A DNA stretch of 64,000 bases. It comes from Melitaea cinxia. Taxonomy: Eukaryota; Arthropoda; Insecta; Lepidoptera; Nymphalidae. The position numbers and the translations under genes are program-made. The stretch lies in NCBI RefSeq assembly GCF_905220565.1, contig NC_059396.1, positions 19,775,206-19,839,205 of the forward strand. The letters are read 5' to 3'. Below, piece by piece: positions 24,002-34,662 of this stretch. Below the pieces are notes generated by a model that was not told the origin of the DNA, did no database searches, and saw nothing but the letters and a program-made list of their open reading frames with translations. The stretch's first letter is position 1. Every line of letters starts with the position of its first letter.

Positions 24002-25801
24002 AGATTAGATTTTAACACTTGCCTCCTTAAACAAGATAACACAGCCTCACGTCTTAGCTCTATTGTAAATTCTGCAAATTTGCATATCCTGCCTCTGAAA
24101 GCCACCCATTCCTTTCCTAATTGTTCTTCTTCTCTTCTTGACCTCATTCTTGTCTCTTTCTTAGACCATGTTGATAAGCATGGACAGTGTCCAGCTGATG
24201 CATTTTCCTACCATGATCTCATATATCTCTCTTATAAAATTAGACCACCAAAAGCTAAGTCAAGAATTCTTCTGCAGCGCAGTTTTGGGGGGATGGATTT
24301 GAATTGCTTACGTGACGATGGTACAAAGATTGATTGGTCTGAGGTATTTAGCGCGTCTGCGGTGGATGAAAAATTAAACGCTTTTAATTCCTTGCGAACC
24401 CAGTTGTACGACGTACATGCCCCTGTAAAACCGGTACGCATCAAACATCTTCCCGCTCCATGGCTCACGGCTGAAATAAGAGCACTGCAGGACCTAAAAA
24501 ACAAGGCTAAAGCTCGATTTAAATATGATCCTAGTTCCTCAAATAAAGAGAAATACAGAAAGTTTCGGAATCGCTGCAACAAGGCGTGTAGAGATGCACA
24601 ACGACGCCATATTCACAAATCTGTATTAGAGGAACCAGACTCTGCGAAGATCTGGAAATTCCTTAAGTCGCTTGGAGTTGGCAAAACCAAACATCAATTA
24701 ACCTCAAATTCACTTGATCTTAATGCGATAAATAAGCACTTTACTTCTTCTGTCTCTATAGACCATACAACTAAGTCTAACACACTTAGTCGCCTTTCTG
24801 CTCTTACAGCTTCTTCGACTTCTCCTTTTACTTTCTCTCAATTAATTGATTGTGATGTTAAGAAGAGCATATTGGCCATTAGTTCAAATGCAGTAGGGTC
24901 CGATTCTATTAGCCGTAATATGATCATCCCTATCATAGATTCTATCCTGCCCGTCATAACCCATATCTTCAACGAATCCTTTATCTCCAGTACTTTTCCT
25001 ACCTCTTGGAAAGACGCTCAAATTATTCCTATACCGAAAAAACCTAACTCTACTGCGTATTCTGACCTTCGTCCTATTTCAATACTTCCTTTTTTGTCTA
25101 AAGTTCTTGAGCGTCTTGTCCATGAACAACTATCACTGTTCCTTTCCTCAAATAATCTCCTAAGCCCCTACCAGTCCGGTTTCCGTAAGGGTCATAGTAC
25201 GGCTACGGCTCTCGTCAAAATCTCCGACGACATTAGACTTGCAATGGATAATCAAAATCTTACGGTGTTGACACTGCTCGACTTTAGCAACGCGTTTAGT
25301 ACAGTAGATTTTGATTTATTGTTGGCTGTATTATGCTCTCTTAACATATCTCCATCAGTAATTGATTGGTTTCATACTTACCTTTACGGACGTCGGCAGC
25401 GGTTGCGTGTCCAGGATTCATACTCTGACTGGTCAATCGTAACCGCTGGCGTGCCGCAGGGTGGCGTGTTGTCTCCCCTTCTATTTTCAATTTTCATAAA
25501 TTCAATATGCCTCCAAATATCTTCTCTCTACCACTTGTATGCAGATGATCTTCAAATTTACTGCCATTCTAAATTGAGTGATCTGCCTATATGTATAAAT
25601 AAGATAAACAATGACTTGGACAAAATCTATAGTTGGAGTACCTCATATGGACTAAAGGTTAATCCGGAAAAATGTCAAGTAATTGTAATTGGCAGTCCAA
25701 AACTAGCTTGTCGAATAGATTGGTCACCTGTTCCACCTGTCATCTTTAACAAAACTGCCATTAACTTCTGTGACAAAGTAAAAAATCGGTGTGATTTTTG
25801 A
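24002..25801 (+). pseudogene. LINE ORF2: endonuclease end and reverse transcriptase
   Basis: The open frame enters from 23984 and shows endonuclease-like LDFNTCLL at the very start. It then has SLLDLILVS and SYHDLI, where the usual SDH of the APE endonuclease reads SYH. Counting from the Met at 24080, the RT fingers and palm follow: RPISILPFLSKVLERL, GFRKGHSTATAL, LLDFSNAFSTVD (first catalytic Asp), GVPQGGVLSP from residue 457, and YADD at residues 487-490. Met 24080 is internal, not a true start. The frame ends in TGA at 25799-25801 just after an A6 run; the protein continues one frame over from about 25782. A single extra A explains the break. Outside this the frame is clean, so the copy is young or the shift is an assembly error. 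As it stands the enzyme would lack its C-terminal domain. Confidence 0.85.
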
Positions 25802-26396
25802 TAACTGTCTCTCCTGGACACCTCAGGTGCACGAGTTGAGCCGCAAGGTGTTTGCTGCAATCAATTCACTTCGTCGACTACAATATTTCCTTCCACTGCC
25901 CACCAAAATTGCGTTAGCACAGTCACTCCTTCTACCAATTCTTGACTATGCTGATACTTGCTTTCTCGACCTTAAGGAGGAGCAATTAAATAAACTTGAG
26001 CGCCTCCAAAATCTTTGTATACGGTTCATATTTGGTCTTCGCAAATATGATCATGTCTCCAATTTCCGCAATCAACTCAAGTGGCTCCCAATCCACTTCC
26101 GCAGGAATACTCATATCCTCTCACTGCTATATCGCGTGTTGTTTCGTCCTGATTCACCTTCTTACCTCAAGGAACGCTTTGAGTTTCTTTGCGACACCCA
26201 TGATCGTTCCCTTCGATCTGACACCAATTTAATCCTTAAAATTCCGTCTCATACCACTTCTTATTACTCTAACTCCTTCTCCGTTAAAGCTGTCCAACTT
26301 TGGAACTCTCTTCCTCTTCCTATTAGACAAGCTCAATCTCTCTTCTCCTTCAAAAAATACCTTAAACTACATTATTTGTCGCTAAGCACGTCATGA
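25782..26396 (+). pseudogene. LINE ORF2: C-terminal part after frameshift
   Basis: Continues the RT protein in the next frame, starting with KIGVIFDNCLSW, where related LINEs have LGVIFD. It includes LLPILDYADTCF, LERLQNLCIRFIFGL, LKWLPIHFRR and LWNSLPLPIRQ, the thumb and C-terminal region typical of CR1 and Jockey type elements, and stops with TGA at 26394-26396. No Met is needed since this is the second half of one protein. It has no RNase H domain, which separates it from the LINE at the right edge. Confidence 0.8.
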
Positions 26397-26740
26397 TCGT
26401 CTATATCGTCTTTGTCTGATATAATATATATTTACTATGTATATATATATATATGTATGTATTATATGTGTATTTTATATATGTAAGTGTTATGTATGTT
26501 TATTATTATTATATATTGTCTATTAGTACTTTGTTCGAGTATTCTAATTCGCACACCAATCGTTTGTTTACTTCCTAACTGCAGTTTCTATTTCGTGTCC
26601 TATACCCAAAGGTTGTCTGGAAGAGATCGCTCTTTCAGCGATAAGATCGCCTTTATACATCTTTCATTTTATGTTTTTTTTTCTCTGTTGTTTCTTTTAA
26701 TGGTGTACAATAAAGAGTATTATATATATATATATATATA

Positions 26741-26971
26741 ATAAATATCTACACAATACACACACGGTCGTCTGTTCCTAAAGTAAGCAACTTAATGCTT
26801 GTGTTATAGGTAACAGTCGACTGGTATAGCTACATTGTATTTTTTTTCGATAAACATACTTATAAATGATACATATATAAATAAATACTACACCCAGACT
26901 CGGGGAGGGAATCGAACCCACAACCCTTGGAGCAGAAAGCAGGAGCACTACAAACTGCGCCAACGGGCTAG
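26741..26971 (-). mobile_element. SINE-B copy abutting LINE tail
   Basis: Full-length SINE-B read on the minus strand, head near 26971, tail directly against the (TA)n end of the LINE. Insertion into the LINE tail is likely. Confidence 0.7.
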
Positions 26972-27659
26972 TCATTGTTGTAAACAGATTATCGTACTCT
27001 ATAACGCGATCACACTTTATACATAAGAGTGACGTCAGAACTCATAGCCGCAATACATTAATGAAAAATAATTTAAACGCTGGTGCGACACAAAAACTAT
27101 TTTTTTCTAATAACTTTTAATGTAATATGGTAACGTTTATGGTCTATTTTAAGATATAGTGTTTATTTTCGATAAATATATACAAATATCACATATAGTA
27201 TAACCAGATTAGGGTGGGAGTCAAACCTACAACCAGAATATTTAGTATTGTTAGTACAGAAGGCATTAGATATTAGGCATGGGTAGGTACGTATATTTAA
27301 ATCAGAAATAATCTATTAATGTTTTGTATGTTGTAGGTAAGTATTAGGTAATTGAAGTGATCAGGTTGTCGACAGTTCAATTAGCCTGGTGACGTAATCG
27401 CGGATTAGAGGCACACCCAGAGGCTATGTAATACGCTACGCATCAAGCGATAATACCTAATTTAAAACACCGTCGTCTGTCTTGTTTATAAAGAAAAAAA
27501 TCTAATTTTAAAACGTCTTAGAACAGAATATGTTATTATTAAAATAAATATAATATTTTATTTTATTTTGTATAAGCATATCATTTACTTATACATAGGT
27601 ATATTTAGGTATATGTATATATCTAAATATACTCTTAGTAATATTTATTATTTAAAAAA
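26972..27659. other. Intronic stretch with SINE-B remnant
   Basis: 27150-27280 is a decayed SINE-B (minus strand: GATAAATATATACAAATATC, then a broken head). The rest is unique-looking. Confidence 0.5.
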
Positions 27660-27800
27660 AAAGAGTGTGCTTTAGACCACACGACTGAAGTAAAACTTGC
27701 GAAATATAACTATCTCACTATCTTCACTAACTTATATCTCCCTCTCAACATCCGTTCGCCTCAACCGGTCACATTTTTTGTAACGCTCTCGTCACGCATT
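27660..27800 (-). repeat. Repeat family VI, copy 1
   Basis: Reverse-complement match to 44392-44525, recognisable by GTGTGCTTTAGACCACAC, ACTGAAGTAAAAC and GTAACGCTCTCGTCACGC. No coding potential; class unknown. Confidence 0.55.
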
Positions 27801-28350
27801 CATCGGTTTACTGTCCCAAGTTAAGCGAGCGTAAATAATTAAATTGATATTTAGATCTGCAACAAATTTTAATTACTTACCGGATATGACCACTACTGAA
27901 ATATTCATAATTAATACGCTAATTTTATAAGTAAAAAATGTCGAATAAAAGTTTAAAAATACCACATCAAATATCTAAATAAACTACATTAATTTATACG
28001 TAAGTTTTTTTGCAAAAAACCAAACCAAAAAAAAACTTAGAAAGAAAAAAATATCTCTATAGACAGGTGTAAAAATATACTAATATTCGTGTCATAAACC
28101 AATGATACATCAACCACTACGTATCAACGTCGTGTCATAAAAACAAATATAAAAACATTACACGCGCTTGCTTGATATTATTAAAATCAAGAGATACGGA
28201 GCAAATAAAGCAAACATTCTAATTGCTGCTAAAAAATAACACGAATTAATCCCCTCGTACTGTGGATTATAGTGTAATATATTTCGAGGCAATTTCTCGT
28301 TTTCGGGAATGAAAGTTATCGTTTTCTCCTGAGAGCTAATTTCGATTCTA
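27801..28350. other. Intronic stretch, no gene seen
   Basis: AT-rich; 28158-28382 is open on the minus strand but without a recognised domain. Confidence 0.4.
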
Positions 28351-28360
28351 TTGATAGCTC

Positions 28361-28702
28361 GCTTCAGCCTGTAATATCCCACTACTGGGCATAGGCCTCT
28401 TTCCCCATGTAGGAGAAGGATCAGAGCTTAATCCACCACGCTGCTCCAATGCGGGTTGGCGGATATATTCCCTACTATGAGTAACGATCGCTATCAGGTG
28501 TACATGATAACAACCGGGACCGACGGCTTAACGTACTCTCCGAGGCACGGTGGGGAGACCCACAAGGACTGCACAAACATCCGGACCACGGCAAACATCT
28601 GTATGACCAATACAAATGTTTGTCATGTGCGGGGATCGAACCCGCAACCGCCACCGCAACAGGTACAATCCATGGCTGTAACCGTTGCGCCAACGCGGCG
28701 CG
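28361..28702 (-). mobile_element. SINE-A, complete, with target-site duplication
   Basis: Head near 28702 with A box (TTGGCGCAACGG on the minus strand) and B box (GGTTCGATCC), end CTGAAGCG at the left. TTGATAGCTC flanks it on both sides (28351-28360 and 28703-28712), a 10-bp target-site duplication that proves insertion by retroposition. Confidence 0.85.
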
Positions 28703-28899
28703 TTGATAGCTCAAGTGCAGAAACAGAATCAGATAGTTGTTTCGATTTTGCCATCTATATTCAATCATTTTATTTTTGTATTGTATAATTTGTTTTTGTT
28801 TTAGAGTTATGACATCTGCGATTCGCAAAAATAAACTTATAGCACTATGATGCATATGCTATGTCTGATGGTAAACGTTTATCATTGACTGTAGACAAC

Positions 28900-29117
28900 T
28901 AGGGTTGCCAGATTCAAGCATGTCATTTTCGGGACAATTCGAGGATTACGAATTCGGTCAGTTGAAAAATATATGAAAATTAATAATATTTTTTTTAAAT
29001 CGCTAGAACACTAGTAGTATTCGAAATCCGGAATAATGAATTATAATTCCTGGACACGGGACACAAGACACGTAATTCCGGGACAATCCCGGATTTCCCG
29101 GCCATCTGGCAACCCTA
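28900..29117. mobile_element. TIR element with TAGGGTTGCCAGAT ends (MITE-like)
   Basis: 28900-28913 and 29104-29117 are exact inverted copies of a 14-bp end. Inside, CGGGACAAT-type blocks are also inverted (near 28930 and 29080). 218 bp, no reading frame. Similar end motifs occur alone at 5217 and 50506. Confidence 0.65.
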
Positions 29118-30712
29118 CCCGCAACACCAATAGCATCATAAGCGCGTTGCTTAAATTATTTTACAAAATGTAGTGCATTACTTCACTGTTTATTTTTGGG
29201 AACATGAATTAAGGAAACCCTAAAATATAAGCGTCAAGCGCTTTTCACATTTTCATTCTTATTATGAGTATTTCTTCGTGCAAAAAGTGGGAAAAAAGCA
29301 CTGAAGTCCTCTATTGAAGGACCGCAGTAAAAGTAAAGTTCGTCTTTCAAATGTATTGTGACAAGTTAGTTCAAGATCGGAACATGCATCATCTTGAAAA
29401 GTTTTGCTGCTTGAGAAAAACTTTAATTGGCAAAGTATTCTGAAGGCGATACGTAATCAAAAAATTTATTTATAGTTATAATATTTTAATGGCCCCCAGC
29501 AAAAATTTTTCAGCTAATAACTTTTTTTTAAACTTGAAGATTTTTATAAATATCAAGCTGACAATATATATTTTTATGCTAAATTTTATTTTATGTTCTA
29601 TAAAAAGAGAATTTCGAACTGCACCCAGATTAATTCATTCAGTTCGTTTGGCAGATCTTAAACAAAAATGATTTGTCAAATATGTCGCTAAGCGTAAAAC
29701 TCCACCATCCTTGGCTATTTTTTTACTTGACTATTACATAGTAGAAGGTTTTTATGAAATTTTGAATATTTTTATTTTCTTATAAAATTAGAAAAATCGA
29801 TTTTAACGTACGATTATTTAAACTCCACGTGTTTGACACATCGCTGTCTTGCGAAGTGTTCAACGTCTGTCAAGTCAGATCTTTTGAAGTTAAAAAATTT
29901 AAGCAAACATTATTGTAAATAAGCAAAACCGCGATAAAGCAGTTAGCGGTAACAAAATCTGCGCAAGACTTCGACCCATTTCTGGAACAACGGCATTGTA
30001 TTCATTGCAATAATCCCAACCATTGTCTCAGCACAAAGGCGCCGTTCAGGTATTAAACTCTATGCCAAATAGAAAATCCCTGTGCTATCTGCACTTTCGT
30101 CTCTAAAGTTCTGGTCTTAATATGAGTATATATTTAATAGACTCAGATTTAGGTATGAGTCCACAGCATCATTGATCGTTTCATTTTAACTGTGTTATAG
30201 TTTTAAAATTTTCCTTTACCAAAACCACTGCATTGTTATGAATTCACAATTAACATTTAGAATGAATGAAAAACTTGGTCAGTACTTTTTGTCATATAGT
30301 AGGAAAAAAATAAGTTCATTAGATCATAAAAGGCGATTTTTGTCGATAAAGGTTACAGTATGCCATATTTATGGAATATCATGTTCTGCTTGTCTGACTA
30401 TCTGATTGATCGACAGACTGCCTGAATTCATTCAACATGGCAGAACCCTATTGAAGCTAGACACGAGAAATTTGGTAAGTTAGGGCCTTATACAACGTTT
30501 GCACCAAATAAACTAAGATTTTCTGCAATAAAGACCTGAAATAGTAATAAAAATAAGAACAAAAATTGTACAAGATTATATCACAAAGATTTCCTCAATC
30601 TGAGTAAAACATTTTATATCCAATTTCGATCGGAGGTCCTTGATGCTTAATTCGAAAATTTACCCTTTAAACATCAACCCTTAATCGGATCCTGCTACTT
30701 GACCACGTGAGA
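29118..30712. other. Long unique intronic block
   Basis: No repeat family, exon or RNA gene recognised. The open frame at 29489-29671 is low-complexity. Confidence 0.4.
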
Positions 30713-30960
30713 CTAAGGCACAGTAGGAAATATGCTGCTCAAAATCTTGAGCAACCCGACGGAGGAAGCCTTTAGCGCTTTTGCCATGACTGTACATAGT
30801 ACTGACTTAAGGCAGAAGCGCTGGCAGTTGCGGGTTTGATACCCGCACATGGCATACATTTGTATTGGACATACAGATGTTTGCTGTGCTCTGGCCGTTT
30901 GTACTTGAATTTTTGTGTGTGTTTCCCACGACACAGGATAAAATCTCTTAAGCGTGAAAT
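30713..30960 (+). mobile_element. Joined fragments of family D and SINE-A
   Basis: 30716-30770 matches the start of family D (GGCACAGTAGGAAATATGCT), and 30805-30925 matches the SINE-A head and middle (GCGGGTTTGATACCCGC, B box). Confidence 0.5.
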
Positions 30961-31142
30961 CAACTCATTTTATGGTTTATATACCATATTAAATTCTTTA
31001 GCTATATTCACTTTATTGTGGAAATAAAAACCTTTTGATTTATAATAAATTATAATTATAATGAATGCTTTCTACAGAAAAAAAACATACATATAATTAT
31101 ATCTATTTTTACATGATCGCGACTTGTTTCCTACAAGTCCTA

Positions 31143-31470
31143 CGCTTCAGCCTGTAATATGCCACTGCTGGGCATAGACCTCTTTCCCCATGTAGGAGAA
31201 GGATCAGAGCTTTATCCACCACGCTGGTCCAATGCGGGTTGGCGGATATATTCCGCGGATATATCAGGTGTACATGATAACAACCGGGACCGACGGCTTA
31301 ACGTGCTCTCCGAGGCACGGTGGGGAGACCCACAAGGACTGCACAAACACCCAGACCACGGCAAACACCTGTATGGCCAATACAAAAGTTTGTCATGTGC
31401 GGGGATCGAACCCGCAACCGCCAGCGCAACAGTTACAATCCATGGCTGTAACCGTTGCGCCAACGCGGCG
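31143..31470 (-). mobile_element. SINE-A, near-complete
   Basis: Matches 28361-28702 closely from GCTTCAGCCTGTAATATGCC to the head GTTGCGCCAACGCGGCG. The segment between the two CGGATATATTCC repeats near 31243-31265 is rearranged. No clear target duplication. Confidence 0.75.
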
Positions 31471-31827
31471 ATGTATTGTTTACAAAAAGCTAATGCAAAT
31501 AATGAATCATTCAATGTGTTTACCAAAAATAAACTTGACAGACAAGTAAGAATACAGTACAAAGTGACGTGTAAGCGATAAACAATATTTAAAGAAATGA
31601 CAAAGACATTGGCTGAATCATAGCGAAAATTGAAAGTGCCGCGCTGAATGAAGATTCGTTTCGTGCGTGAGGTCGTGTTGACGTTTATGAGACAACTGCG
31701 TAAATACTTTTCCCTTTGTTCCGCTATTTTTCTGTTATTAAATATAACAGTTCTATACACCATCGATTTTTGGTTTTGATTTGCGGAAATTTGCAAACTT
31801 TGTAATAGGTCCCAAGTTTGTTTTACT
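31471..31827. other. Intronic stretch, no gene seen
   Basis: A 194-codon minus frame covers this and part of SINE-A, but its only recognisable residues come from the SINE. Nothing else is supported. Confidence 0.4.
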
Positions 31828-32065
31828 GAAGTAGAGCACGGCAGGAAAAATCTCGCTCAAACATTGGATATGCCTGACTAGGGACGCCTCGACCTCAGAG
31901 AAAAAACACAGCTAATAATAATGCTCTCAAATAAAGTTGTATTCGTGTGGGAGGATTGGAGTTAGGGTCGGCAGCCCGCTTTCATTACAACTGGTGCTGT
32001 AGGCGGCTAGACTACATTCTTCTCTTACCGTCGGGCCGACTGCTTGCTGGCCAGCCCTGTAGTAT
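31828..32065 (+). mobile_element. Family D, decayed sense copy
   Basis: GTAGAGCACGGCAGG at the start to GCTTGCTGGCCAGCCC near the end; many substitutions compared with 7174-7455. Confidence 0.5.
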
Positions 32066-32094
32066 AAGGACGTCAGGTGGTCTTTTTTAAAATT

Positions 32095-32262
32095 TGATTG
32101 CAATCTACTTCGTCTACTTACGAAGAAGTTAAAGCCGGTTTTTATGTAGTTTGCGAGCAAACATAATCATTTTGTTGGGCAGTTCATTTATTGAGGAAGG
32201 CTATAGGCTAAAGAAAATTTTTGTGAGCTGTTTCTTCACATTGATGTAAGTGAAACTGCGTG
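32095..32262 (+). mobile_element. GACTTC 3' end, then H4 remnant
   Basis: 32095-32175 is the GACTTC right end with the hairpin GTTTGCGAGCAAAC. 32176-32262 carries TTTATTGAGGAAGGCTATAG, part of H4. Confidence 0.5.
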
Positions 32263-32550
32263 ACACAGCTTGTAGCATTAGTAACTTATTTCACGTTTTT
32301 ATTAATCACCCTTCACTCTAATAAGCTACCTCTTTATACCACCTCTCTAAGAAAACGTTCATTTGTCATTACTATCGGCCGTAATTACTGATATTAATTT
32401 GTACTAAAATATATATCTGGACAATGTCTTAAAAAACTTTTTTATGACAATTTTTTTTTTGATTTATGTCAAGAAACTATTGACAGAAAAGTTTCTAAAA
32501 CTTTATATGACGATATAATAAATAGAGCTATAGGACACACTATACACACA
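32263..32550. other. Intronic stretch, no gene seen
   Basis: AT-rich, nothing recognised. Confidence 0.4.
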
Positions 32551-32883
32551 TATGCTGTGTGGTTACGATAGTGAAGATTATAGCCAACCCCTCTCTTCCC
32601 GTGGGTGTCGTAAGAGGCGACTAGGGGATAACAAGGTTCCACCACCACCTTGGAACTTAAAAAGCCCTCCAACTGCTGGCTTTGAAATACACAGACCAAA
32701 GACGTGCAGCAGCGTCTTCGGTGCGACAAAGCCAGCCCTGCGGTCACTAATCTGCCTGCCTAGCGTGGTGACTATAGGCAACACACATGAGTTCACGCCA
32801 TTTTTAGCTCGAACTTGTGGAGGCCTTTGTCCAGTAGATGACTGCGATAGGCTGATGTAATGATAATGATGATGATGATGATA
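32551..32883 (+). mobile_element. SINE-R, longest sense copy
   Basis: Sense orientation: CGTGGGTGTCGTAAGAGGCG near the start, GGCCTTTGTCCAGTAGATGA near the end, then a (GAT)n tail at 32865-32882. The 102- and 127-codon frames here are repeat translations, not genes. Confidence 0.75.
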
Positions 32884-33018
32884 CACACATATACACACTA
32901 CACTATAGGATAAAGAAAAGTTGTCGAAAAATAATCTATTAATTAAAAATCGTAACAACAATAATATAATTTACTAAATGTGTCCCAAAGTGGCTCAGTT
33001 AGCCTGTCGCCTTCCACA

Positions 33019-33402
33019 GTAAATGGGCTATCCAACACAAAAAGGGTATTTCTTTTTTTTTTATGCCACTAGGTCGACAAACAAGCGTACGGCTCACCTG
33101 ATGATAAGAGATTACCGTAGCTTATAGACGCCTGCAACACCAGAAGCATCGCAAGCGCGTTGCCGACCCAATCCCCAATCCCCACTCAGGAGCTCTGGTC
33201 ACCTTACTCACCAACAGGAACACAATACTGCTTGAAAACAGTATTATTTAGCTGTGATCTTCTGTAAGGTCGAGGTACTACCCCAGTCGGGCTGCTCCAT
33301 ATTTTGAGCAGGAAATTCCTGCTGTGCCCTACCTCAGTCAAAGAAGCAGTTCCTGAAATTAGTGCGTTAAAAAAAACAAACTTTTCAGTTTTATAATATT
33401 TG
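33019..33402 (-). mobile_element. H4 fragment split by family D insertion
   Basis: 33019-33050 (CTTCCACAGTAAATGGGC) and 33341-33402 (CAGTTCCTGAAATTAGTGCG) are consecutive parts of H4 as seen uninterrupted at 53590-53718. The 290 bp between them are family D. Confidence 0.65.
33051..33340 (-). mobile_element. Family D, full-length, nested in H4
   Basis: Antisense: T run and AGGTCGACAAACAAGCG at the left, GTGCCCTACCTCAGTC at the right. Its sequence is close to 7174-7455. Confidence 0.7.
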
Positions 33403-33685
33403 TTTTGATTTCACGCATTGATAATGCTATACTTAATACAATCAAGTAAACCATTTATTCATTTACAAGAGAAATAAAAATGTATAGATCTCAGGTAATT
33501 ATAATAATAAATATTAATTACAGTTTTCAAAGAATGTCTTAATAAATTAAATTTTGTTTTGTAATAATATCAGCCCACCCGGAGGCCCTCTGCTATATTT
33601 AATTAACGTCAATTAATATTTGAACGATAATATTTAATTAATTATGTTTACATTGCAAATAGTTAAGATTTCTTATTATTTATAG
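33403..33685. other. Intronic stretch, no gene seen
   Basis: AT-rich, nothing recognised. Confidence 0.4.
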
Positions 33686-33985
33686 TGTTTGTTAGCAAAC
33701 GAAAAAATCAACTTCAATTACATCGACAATTAATACAATGTAAGTAGACGAAAAAAAAAAATTAACAAACGCACTAGTCGCCACTACTATTTTCGGAGAT
33801 TCCCCTCGATTTCTGTGAGATGCCTTCATCAGATCCTGGTTTCCCTATCATGGTACCTTCATGATATCTCCTTTCTAATAAAAAAAAAGTATCAGCAAAG
33901 TGTGTTCATAAAGGATGAAGTTATCCGCGAAAACACATAAAATATATAAATATACGGTCAAATTGAGTAACCTCTTCCTTTTTGT
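33686..33985 (-). mobile_element. GACTTC element copy 5, internally deleted
   Basis: Keeps the 3' hairpin (TGTTTGTTAGCAAAC, mutated), the CTCGATTTCTGTGAGATG and CTGGTTTCCCTATCATGGTA module, and the left end AATTGAGTAACCTCTTCC. Much of the middle is missing. Confidence 0.6.
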
Positions 33986-33994
33986 TGTTTGATT

Positions 33995-34070
33995 TTTGAT
34001 GGATTAAGCTCCGATCCTTCTCCTACGTGGGAAAGAGACCCATCGCCAGCATTGGGATGTTACAAGTTGT
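33995..34070 (+). mobile_element. SINE-A 3' end fragment
   Basis: GGATTAAGCTCCGATCCTTC to GGGATGTTACAAG. Confidence 0.5.
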
Positions 34071-34141
34071 ATCGATCGGTCAATCCTTTTTGTTATTTTT
34101 TAAGGCTATTGTAATTAATTATTGCATTTCTTTAAATCTTA

Positions 34142-34662
34142 TCTGTACATATAATAAAATGGTAGGAAAGTCAAAACTGTACATTGAATATTTTTTTTAT
34201 ATAACACTTTGGGGGTGATCTACAACCGATATCGAAGCCAAAAATATAGTTTTTAGAACTTTTGTCTGTTTGTCTGTATGTATGTCCGGGATAAATTCAA
34301 AAAGAACTGCATGGATTTACTTCAAATTTGGCACGAATATTATTAAGAAGTCGGGTCAACATATAGGCAACAAATTAGTATGCTATCACCTACGGGGAAC
34401 GAACAGTGAACCTTTATTTCAAGAAGTCGGGTCAACATATAGGCTACAAATTAGTACGCTATCACCTACGGGGAACGAGCAGTGAACCTTTATTTCTTCA
34501 ACGCATTCTGTAACAACGTGTAATCGAACGAAGCATATTTGAATGTTGTTGTTATTATGTTAATAACCATGCTATAAGCTAGCTTCATACTATAAATAAA
34601 GACATTCTGTAGTATATTTAGTATCAGCATTGCACCCGTGCGAAGCCGGGGCGGGTCGCTAG
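34142..34662 (+). mobile_element. Helitron-like H2, complete
   Basis: Begins TCTGTACATATAATAAAATG after an A (34141) and ends GCGGGTCGCTAG before a T (34663), the classic Helitron boundaries. CCCG at the start and CGGG at the end of the last 30 bases can form a short hairpin ahead of CTAG. A 76-bp internal unit is tandemly duplicated (34345-34420, 34421-34496). 521 bp, no coding. Confidence 0.75.

Larger units (their letters stand above)
23996..26740 (+). mobile_element. CR1/Jockey-like LINE, 5'-truncated
   Basis: Contains the end of an endonuclease, a full reverse transcriptase region, a C-terminal domain, and a 3' UTR with AAGGTTGTCTGGAAGAGATC, TGGTGTACAATAAAGAG and a (TA)n tail. The 5' part (ORF1 and most of the endonuclease) is missing, as is usual after incomplete target-primed reverse transcription. 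The same 3' UTR is found at 6.9, 42.2, 59.6 and 62.7 kb. Confidence 0.85.

Noticed and set aside
31159..31796. Open frames of 105, 140 and 194 codons
   Set aside because: They are translations of SINE-A; the same peptides recur at 28456-28855 and 55909-56262 because the SINE recurs.
32469..32961. Open frames of 92, 102 and 127 codons
   Set aside because: They lie across SINE-R; the sequence is repeated at 9207-9555 and shows no protein family.
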